Assembly (NCBI GenBank): GCA_029883265.1
Contig: JAOUJM010000022.1
Span: 1-35,080, forward strand
Direction of reading: 5' to 3'
DNA: 35,080 nucleotides
Source of the DNA: Gammaproteobacteria bacterium
GTDB taxonomy: Bacteria > Pseudomonadota > Gammaproteobacteria > S012-40
Part shown: piece after piece, positions 34,039 to 35,080 of the stretch
Position numbering within the stretch: position 1 is the stretch's first letter
How the letters are laid out: every line of letters starts with the position of its first letter
The notes under the pieces: model-generated
Databases searched by the model: none
What the model saw: only the letters and a program-made list of their open reading frames with translations
What the model was told of the DNA's origin: nothing
Made by a program: the position numbers and the translations under genes

Positions 34039-35026
34039 AACCATTTATGTTGAGCAATCATGTATTGGTAGTGATCGAGTGCAAACGATTATTAAGCGTT
34101 TTCCGCGTACGCGCATACTTGAGTGTGAATTCTATAGTCAGGTGTTTAATCGGGCAGGACAAAATTTTCGGCTACAAAAAAAATTACCTTGTTTGATACT
34201 GGCGCAAAAACACAAGGGGTTTGTGCTGCCAGCGCCAGCCGGTTATGGCATTGGTGGGAAGCATAACTTTTATTTTTCTCATATGTTGAATTGTTTGTAT
34301 GACTGTCGTTATTGTTTTTTACAAGGCATGTATCGTTCGGCTAACTATGTCTTGTTCGTCAACTATGAAGATTTTGCCACAGATATTGAGCGGAAAATTG
34401 TTGAGCATGGTCAAGACTCTGTGTATTTTTTCTCAGGTTATGATTGTGATAGTCTTGCCTTGGAGCCGGTGAGTCGATTTGTTGAGTTCATATTGCCCGT
34501 GTTTGCGCGAAATCCACAGGCCTATTTAGAGTTGCGCACAAAAAGCACACAGGTGCGGCAATTGCTCGACATTCAAGCGGTTCTGCCAAATGTGATAGTG
34601 GCTTTTAGTTTATCGCCAGAAAAAATTGTACAAGCATTTGAAATCAAGACGCCGAGCCTGCAGAAAAGAATTAGTGCTATGCAAAAGTTACAAGCCAAAG
34701 GATGGCCTATTGGTTTACGCTTCGATCCAGTGTTACTGTTTGAAAATTATGAATTAACTTATAAAGAATTTTTTCATACGGTCTTTACTTCATTGGATAT
34801 AGAAAAAATTCATTCGGTCAGTTTGGGAGGGTTTCGCATGCCAAAACATTTCCATGAAAAAATACTGAAACTTTACCCGGAGGAGCCTTTGTTATCAGCA
34901 GGAATGCAATCTGATAAATCCCTGGTGGCCTATCGCCCCGACGACGAAAAAGAATTGCTGGCATTTTGCCAAGCGGAAATTTTAAAATATATACAACCTG
35001 ATCAGTATTTCCCTTGTCAGTATTAG
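34031..35026 (+). CDS. spore photoproduct lyase-family radical SAM protein
   Basis: A 331-residue protein resembling SplB in length and layout. The radical SAM cluster motif is C88-LYD-C92-RY-C95 (CX3CX2C), with the family context FSHMLNCLYDCRYCFLQGMY. A further Cys, C139 (in YDCDSLALEP), lies 44 residues after the cluster, about where the hydrogen-donor Cys of characterised SPLs is found. ATG 34031 is preferred to an in-frame TTG at 34028. There is no sporulation context, so the substrate may be a DNA photoproduct or another nucleic-acid or nucleoside lesion. Coupled to the phosphorylase-like gene upstream and the SDR downstream. Confidence 0.82.
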   Translation: MIETIYVEQSCIGSDRVQTIIKRFPRTRILECEFYSQVFNRAGQNFRLQKKLPCLILAQKHKGFVLPAPAGYGIGGKHNFYFSHMLNCLYDCRYCFLQGMYRSANYVLFVNYEDFATDIERKIVEHGQDSVYFFSGYDCDSLALEPVSRFVEFILPVFARNPQAYLELRTKSTQVRQLLDIQAVLPNVIVAFSLSPEKIVQAFEIKTPSLQKRISAMQKLQAKGWPIGLRFDPVLLFENYELTYKEFFHTVFTSLDIEKIHSVSLGGFRMPKHFHEKILKLYPEEPLLSAGMQSDKSLVAYRPDDEKELLAFCQAEILKYIQPDQYFPCQY

Positions 35027-35039
35027 GACGAAATAGCCT

Positions 35040-35080
35040 ATGTCAAAAATCATTCTAATCACTGGTGCGAGTTCAGGCAT
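35040..35080 (+). CDS. short-chain dehydrogenase/reductase, N-terminus only
   Basis: The last 41 bases encode MSKIILITGASSG..., the TGxxxGxG start of a classical SDR Rossmann fold. AGGA (35025-35028) lies eleven bases upstream. The gene runs off the window and belongs to the same transcription unit as the SPL-family gene, 13 bases before it. Confidence 0.85.
   Translation, partial: MSKIILITGASSG

Overview
The window reads as ordinary chromosomal DNA of a gammaproteobacterium of moderately low GC. The evidence is a complete MSHA-type type IV pilus locus, a 2-oxoglutarate dehydrogenase/succinyl-CoA synthetase operon in the order sucA-sucB-lpd-sucC-sucD (the order known from Pseudomonas), and dense gene packing with many ATGA stop/start overlaps. 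I see no rRNA, tRNA, CRISPR array, prophage or insertion sequence.

Region 1 (1-11143, + strand) is the MSHA pilus locus: the last codons of mshE, then mshG, a major pilin, mshC, mshD, mshO, a long mshP, mshI, a PilN-like gene, mshJ, mshK, mshL, mshM and mshN. Together these encode the extension ATPase (mostly outside the window), the inner-membrane platform, the pilin and minor pilins, the alignment subcomplex, the outer-membrane secretin, and the accessory ATPase and TPR protein. Compared with the usual I-J-K-L-M-N-E-G-F-B-A-C-D-O-P-Q order, the two halves are swapped. mshF, mshB and mshQ are not present where expected, and MshP carries a jelly-roll-like C-terminal extension. A strong hairpin terminator after the major pilin gene probably sets the ratio of pilin to minor pilins.

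Region 2 (11144-12371) is a divergent HxlR-type regulator and glutathione-S-transferase-like pair. The 111-bp gap between them contains two copies of a 15-bp inverted sequence, a likely operator.

Region 3 (12372-19965, - strand) is the TCA-cycle operon sucABlpdCD.

Region 4 (19966-30414) has a 700-bp non-coding stretch with a structured leader, then two very large lipoproteins of about 1211 and 1889 residues. They are built of 9 and 19 divergent PKD-like (Ig-fold) repeats, and each ends at a strong intrinsic terminator. They are probably cell-surface adhesive or structural proteins and are the most striking accessory feature of the window.

Region 5 (30415-35080, + strand) begins with a 470-bp spacer. 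It then holds a Rossmann-fold dehydrogenase-like gene, a glyoxalase-II-like metallo-hydrolase and a tight run of glycosyltransferase GT2, a nucleoside-phosphorylase-like protein with an unassigned C-terminal extension, a spore-photoproduct-lyase-family radical SAM protein and the start of an SDR oxidoreductase. The overlaps in this run suggest co-translation. The pathway is unknown to me, and this is the best candidate for an undescribed enzymatic system here.
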